Below are positions 60,311-64,000 of a stretch of 64,000 nucleotides of DNA, piece after piece. Origin of the DNA: Streptomyces deccanensis. GTDB lineage: Bacteria; Actinomycetota; Actinomycetes; Streptomycetales; Streptomycetaceae. The notes under the pieces are model-generated. The model worked only from the letters and a program-made list of their open reading frames with translations, searched no databases and was not told the origin of the DNA. The position numbers were made by a program, and so were the translations under genes. The stretch lies in contig NZ_CP092431.1 in NCBI RefSeq assembly GCF_022385335.1, positions 4,092,001 to 4,156,000 on the forward strand, written 5' to 3'. Every line of letters begins with the position of its first letter. The first letter of the stretch is position 1.

Positions 60311-63300
60311 TGCTGGTGGCTCCCGTCGGGGCGCTCGGAGTCGGCGCCGGTGCCGTGCGACGGGTCGTACGTCGCGTCGTAGCCCTGGGCGTACGTCTGG
60401 TCGTACGAGGCCGTGTCACCGCCGTAGGTGGCGTACGGGTCGTACTGGGCGCCCTGGTAGGGGTCGGCCTGGTAGTGCTGCTGGTCGTAGGTGCCCGCCG
60501 GGTACTGCTGGCCGCCCTGGTACGCCTGGTCGTAGTGGCCGTACTCGGCGCCCGCCTGGTCCGCGGTCGCCCACTGCGCGTACGTCTGCTGCTGCGGGAC
60601 GGGGGCCCCGACCGGGACCTCCTCGGCGGGGGACGCCGCGCCCGTGTCGGCGGACTGTTCGGCCTCCGCCTCCGCCTGGGCGCGCAGCCGGCGGGCGCGG
60701 CGGCCGTCGCCGGTGACGTCCTGGGCGGGCACGGCGACGGGCTCGTCGGGGAGGTCGTCGTCGACGTCCCGGCGGCGGCCGGGCAGGGCGAGGACCACGA
60801 GGACGACGGCGAGCGAGCCCTGGGTCCACAGCCAGCCGGTGTGGGTGACCGGGGCGTCGAAGGTGACGTCCAGCCTGCCGCCGTCGACGGGCAGTTGGAA
60901 GCCCTGGGCCCAGCCGTCGACCGTGGTCGGGGTGAGCGGCTTGCCGTCGAGGGTGGCCGTCCACGACTCGTCGGCGGTGTCGGCGAGGCGCAGGACCCGG
61001 CCCGAGCCGCCGGCCGGGATGGTGGTGTGCACGTCGACGGGGCCCGCGGCGACGGCCTTCGGGTCGCCGGAGGATGCCTCGACGGTGACGCGGGCGACCT
61101 GGCGGTCCACCCGCCACAGGGCGCTGCCGTCCTGCTGGCTGAGTCTGCTCAGGCCGGGCGTGGCGTCCAGGACGCGGCTGACCTCGCGGGGCGCGCCGGG
61201 CCGGACCAGGACGTAGCGCACGGCGAAGCCGCCGAGTTCGTCGGTCTGGTCGGCGCCGGAGCCCGCCACGAGGTTGGCGACGACCTTGTCGAGCTGCTCG
61301 TTCTCCCCGGCGCCGGCGGTGAGTTCGGCGTCGCCGAGGCGGACGCCGGAACCGCGGACCAGGGTGTAGCGCACCTCGGCGGTGGAGTCGCTGTCGAGGA
61401 CCAGGGTGCGGGCCTGGTCGCGGGTGCCGCTCTCCTCGGCGACGAACGCGGGCACCTGGACGGGGTCGCGCCGCTCCAGGGGCCCGTCGGCGCCGCCGAG
61501 CACCCAGCCGGCGGCGGCCAGCAGCGGGCCGACGGCGGCGGCGAGCGCGATGAGCACGGCAACCGGCTGGCGCCAGCCGAAGCTCTGCTCGGCCACCCGG
61601 TGGCGGGCCCCGTCGGCGCCCAGGGTGGCGGCGGCGAGGAGGGCGATGCCGTAGACCAGGGTCGCGGGGCCGGCCCAGGTGGAGCCGTTGGAGAGGACCG
61701 CGAGGACGAGGGCCACCAGGGCCGCCGTCCAGGCGGTGCGGATGGCCAACCGGCGTTCCGCGCGCAGCAGGGCGGCCAGTGCGGCCAGGACGACGCCAAT
61801 GAGCGTCAGCCCGCCGACCGTGCCCGGTCCGCCGGGGCTGATGCCGAGCAGATCGGTCGCCGAGGCCGTGCTCGGGCCGTACTCCAGACCGGCCTCCTCG
61901 AAGAAGCCGAACGGCAGCAGCGTCAGCGACCAGGGGGCGAGGATCAGCAGCGGGGTGCCCAGCTGGGCGAGGAAGCGCGGGCCGTAGGCGATGAGCTCGC
62001 GGCGGCGCACGACGAGGAGTCCGAGGCCGAGGAGCAGCGCGATGGGCCACACGATCGGGGTGAACGCGGTGGTGATCGTCAGCAGCAGCGCGTACGCCCA
62101 GGTGGCACGCCAGCTGCCGCGCGCCCCCGTGCTGTTCGCGAGCCCGGCGGCCGCGGCGCCCGCGCGGGCGATGAGGGGCAGCAGGATCGCGAGGACGGCG
62201 GTGCCCAGGCGGCCGGTGGCGAGCGCGCCGGTGACGGCGGGCAGGAAGGCGTACACGATCGCGGCCCAGGCGCGCAGCAGCCGGGACTCGACCAGCGGGC
62301 GCGAGGCGAAGTACGCGGTGAAGCCGGCCAGCGGCACGGAGGCGACGAGGAGCACGGTGACCGCGAGCCCGGTCGAGCCGAACAGCAGCGAGGCGAGCAT
62401 GGCCACGATGGCCAGGTACGGCGGGGCGGCCTCGGCGCCGCCCGCGCCGACCGGGTGCCAGGCGTCCAGGTAGCGCGACCAGAGCTCGGCGGAGTCCGCG
62501 GGGGCGGGCAGCAGGGTGCCGCCGGCCAGCGCGCCGCCGCCGAGCAGTTCACGGCAGGCGACGAGCGAGGCGAGCAGCAGGAGGGCGAAGAGGACGGGGC
62601 CGGGGGCGCGGGCGATGCGCTTGAGCCGGGCGAACTGCTCGACCTGGAGGAACTCGGCGTCGTCGTCGCCGGGGCCCGACTCGATGGCGCCGCCGTGCCG
62701 TCCGGCAGGGGAGGTCTCGGCGTCGGTACGGCCGAACAGATCGCCGGCGGCCTGTTCGAGGGTGGCCCGGACGGTCGCGCCGGGCGGCGGGAACAGTGGC
62801 CGCAGCTCGCCCTTGTCCAGCTGTGAGCGGCCTCGTCTGCGCCGCCCGGCGATGATCCGCTCGGGCCGCAGCAGCAGGCTCAGCAGGCCCCGGATCTCGT
62901 CGACGGCCTGTCCGGGGACCTTGCCGACGAGGTACGCGACGATCCTGAGCAGGGTACCGAGGACGATGCGCAGCAGCACCCAGGGGAGCTGCGCCGTACG
63001 GGAGTTGACGAGGAGGGTGTAGACCGCGCCCGCCTTGTCGACCATGTGCGGGGAGGCGGCGCTGCGGCCCACGCAGTCGACGGTGCGGCGCTCGCGCGAG
63101 GAGGCCTCGGCGTGCCGGACGACGGCCTCGGGGGCGACGAGGACGCGGTGCCCGGCGGCGGTGGCGCGCCAGCACAGGTCCACGTCGTCCCGCATGAGGG
63201 GCAGTCGGCGGTCGAAGCCGCCCAGCTCCTCGAAGACGTCGCGGCGGATCAGCATGCCGGCGGTGGACACGGCGAGGCTGGGCTTGACGTGGTCGTGCTG

Positions 63301-63936
63301 TCCCTGGTCCTGCTCGCGGCGGTCCAGGCCGGTCCAGCGGCGGCCGGAGGGGGCGATGGTGACGCCGACCTCCAGCAGCTGACGGCGGTCGTACCAGCCG
63401 CGCAGCTTGGGGCCGACGACGGCGACGTCGTCGCGGCCCAGCTCGCGTTCGTTCTCCACGACGCGCAGCAGCTGGGCGAGGGCGTCGGGTTCGGGGGCGC
63501 AGTCGTCGTGCAGCAGCCACAGCCATTGGACCGGCTCCCCGTGGGGGAGTTCGGGCATGTCGTACGCGTCGTCGCGCCAGCTGCGGGTGACCGGGTCCCA
63601 GCCGCTGGGGCGCCGCAGGTAGGCGAGGTCGTCCTGGGTGAGGACGCCCGCGGTGCGGTTGGCCTCCTCGACGGCCTGGCCGAAGCCGGTGCGTCGGGCG
63701 AGGTGCAGCACACGGTCCGCGCCCAGGGCGTCGGAGAGGAGCCGGGCGGAGTCGTCCGCGCTGCCGGTGTCGGCCGCCATGGCGCTCTGCACGGGGCGCT
63801 CCTGGCCGAGCAGCCCGGCGAGCGCGTCGGGCAGCCAGCGGGCGCCGTCGTGCGCGACGAGGACCGCGGTCACCACGTGACGCGGGAACTCAGGAGCGGC
63901 GTCCTGGTGAGCTGAGGTGTGGCTGTGCACGGACAT
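60307..63936 (-). CDS. Giant membrane glycosyltransferase, family 2
   Basis: A 1209-residue protein. An N-terminal GT2 domain (HVVTAVLVAHDGARWLPDAL, WLLHDDCAPE near 146, LMRDDVDLCWR near 248) is followed from about residue 320 by more than ten membrane helices with large loops, and a long outer region. The last 90 residues are rich in Tyr, Gln and Gly. Such GT2-multi-TM proteins lie next to whiB in streptomycetes and probably glycosylate a surface polymer or protein. Start is about 20 residues before HVVTAVLV. The next gene upstream lies outside the window. Confidence 0.88.
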   Translation of the reverse strand: MSVHSHTSAHQDAAPEFPRHVVTAVLVAHDGARWLPDALAGLLGQERPVQSAMAADTGSADDSARLLSDALGADRVLHLARRTGFGQAVEEANRTAGVLTQDDLAYLRRPSGWDPVTRSWRDDAYDMPELPHGEPVQWLWLLHDDCAPEPDALAQLLRVVENERELGRDDVAVVGPKLRGWYDRRQLLEVGVTIAPSGRRWTGLDRREQDQGQHDHVKPSLAVSTAGMLIRRDVFEELGGFDRRLPLMRDDVDLCWRATAAGHRVLVAPEAVVRHAEASSRERRTVDCVGRSAASPHMVDKAGAVYTLLVNSRTAQLPWVLLRIVLGTLLRIVAYLVGKVPGQAVDEIRGLLSLLLRPERIIAGRRRRGRSQLDKGELRPLFPPPGATVRATLEQAAGDLFGRTDAETSPAGRHGGAIESGPGDDDAEFLQVEQFARLKRIARAPGPVLFALLLLASLVACRELLGGGALAGGTLLPAPADSAELWSRYLDAWHPVGAGGAEAAPPYLAIVAMLASLLFGSTGLAVTVLLVASVPLAGFTAYFASRPLVESRLLRAWAAIVYAFLPAVTGALATGRLGTAVLAILLPLIARAGAAAAGLANSTGARGSWRATWAYALLLTITTAFTPIVWPIALLLGLGLLVVRRRELIAYGPRFLAQLGTPLLILAPWSLTLLPFGFFEEAGLEYGPSTASATDLLGISPGGPGTVGGLTLIGVVLAALAALLRAERRLAIRTAWTAALVALVLAVLSNGSTWAGPATLVYGIALLAAATLGADGARHRVAEQSFGWRQPVAVLIALAAAVGPLLAAAGWVLGGADGPLERRDPVQVPAFVAEESGTRDQARTLVLDSDSTAEVRYTLVRGSGVRLGDAELTAGAGENEQLDKVVANLVAGSGADQTDELGGFAVRYVLVRPGAPREVSRVLDATPGLSRLSQQDGSALWRVDRQVARVTVEASSGDPKAVAAGPVDVHTTIPAGGSGRVLRLADTADESWTATLDGKPLTPTTVDGWAQGFQLPVDGGRLDVTFDAPVTHTGWLWTQGSLAVVLVVLALPGRRRDVDDDLPDEPVAVPAQDVTGDGRRARRLRAQAEAEAEQSADTGAASPAEEVPVGAPVPQQQTYAQWATADQAGAEYGHYDQAYQGGQQYPAGTYDQQHYQADPYQGAQYDPYATYGGDTASYDQTYAQGYDATYDPSHGTGADSERPDGSHQQ

Positions 63937-64000
63937 CGAGGTACGGGCCCCGGTTCGATGGACTGCGGTGGACGTCTGTGTCCGGCGGGGACAGCGGGAC

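Overview
This is a stretch of Streptomyces core chromosome. The DNA is very GC-rich with strong third-position GC bias, many genes start with GTG after GGAGG-type ribosome sites, and the 16S/23S/5S operon has an actinobacterial leader and no tRNA in its spacer. The genes mtrA, mtrB, lpqB, hpf, secA, ahcY, manA and manB occur in an order that, from memory, is collinear with Mycobacterium tuberculosis Rv3235-Rv3260 and with S. coelicolor around SCO2996-SCO3034. I see no prophage, IS element, CRISPR array or biosynthetic cluster. No species is assigned.

Layout. 1-1.1 kb: a truncated lipoprotein gene with a TTA codon, and a TetR regulator. 1.3-7.2 kb: a cell-wall glycopolymer (teichoic-acid type) module made of an ABC exporter pair, a GT4 glycosyltransferase and a fused GT2/TagF polymerase. 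7.3-10.7 kb: two paralogous Ser/Thr kinases. 10.8-15.8 kb: the large NAD-dependent glutamate dehydrogenase. 16-25 kb: housekeeping genes around secA (PfpI, HAD, DUF6912, Rv3235-like, GNAT, AlkX/YcaQ-like glycosylase, orphan response regulator). 25.5-33.5 kb, minus strand: hpf, comF, lpqB, mtrB, mtrA, mtnA. 33.6-39.2 kb, plus strand: five translationally coupled membrane/AAA+ genes (DUF7847-like, DUF4129, DUF4350, MoxR, DUF58).

39.3-45 kb: a complete minus-strand rRNA operon. 45-47.3 kb: SpoIIM-like and RDD membrane proteins, which in other actinobacteria sit next to moxR/DUF58 and are separated from them here by the rRNA operon. 47.3-57.1 kb, minus strand: a hypothetical gene, ahcY, a cation exporter, manA, a SIS-domain isomerase-like gene, a 56-residue Trm112-like gene, manB and a lactate permease. 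57.3-64 kb: DUF3499, a degenerate zincin, DUF5719 and a giant membrane glycosyltransferase.

How the parts connect. MtrAB-LpqB is an envelope-sensing two-component system. The glycopolymer module, GDP-mannose precursor genes, SecA, glycosyltransferases and MoxR/DUF58/SpoIIM/RDD cluster all concern the envelope; mtnA and ahcY recycle the S-adenosylmethionine by-products. Regulatory signals seen directly include perfect intrinsic-type hairpins, an rRNA promoter (TTGACA-17-TAGATT), two perfect tandem DnaA boxes upstream of comF, a GTAAC-6-GTTAAT direct repeat in front of mtrA, and two families of dispersed palindromic repeats.
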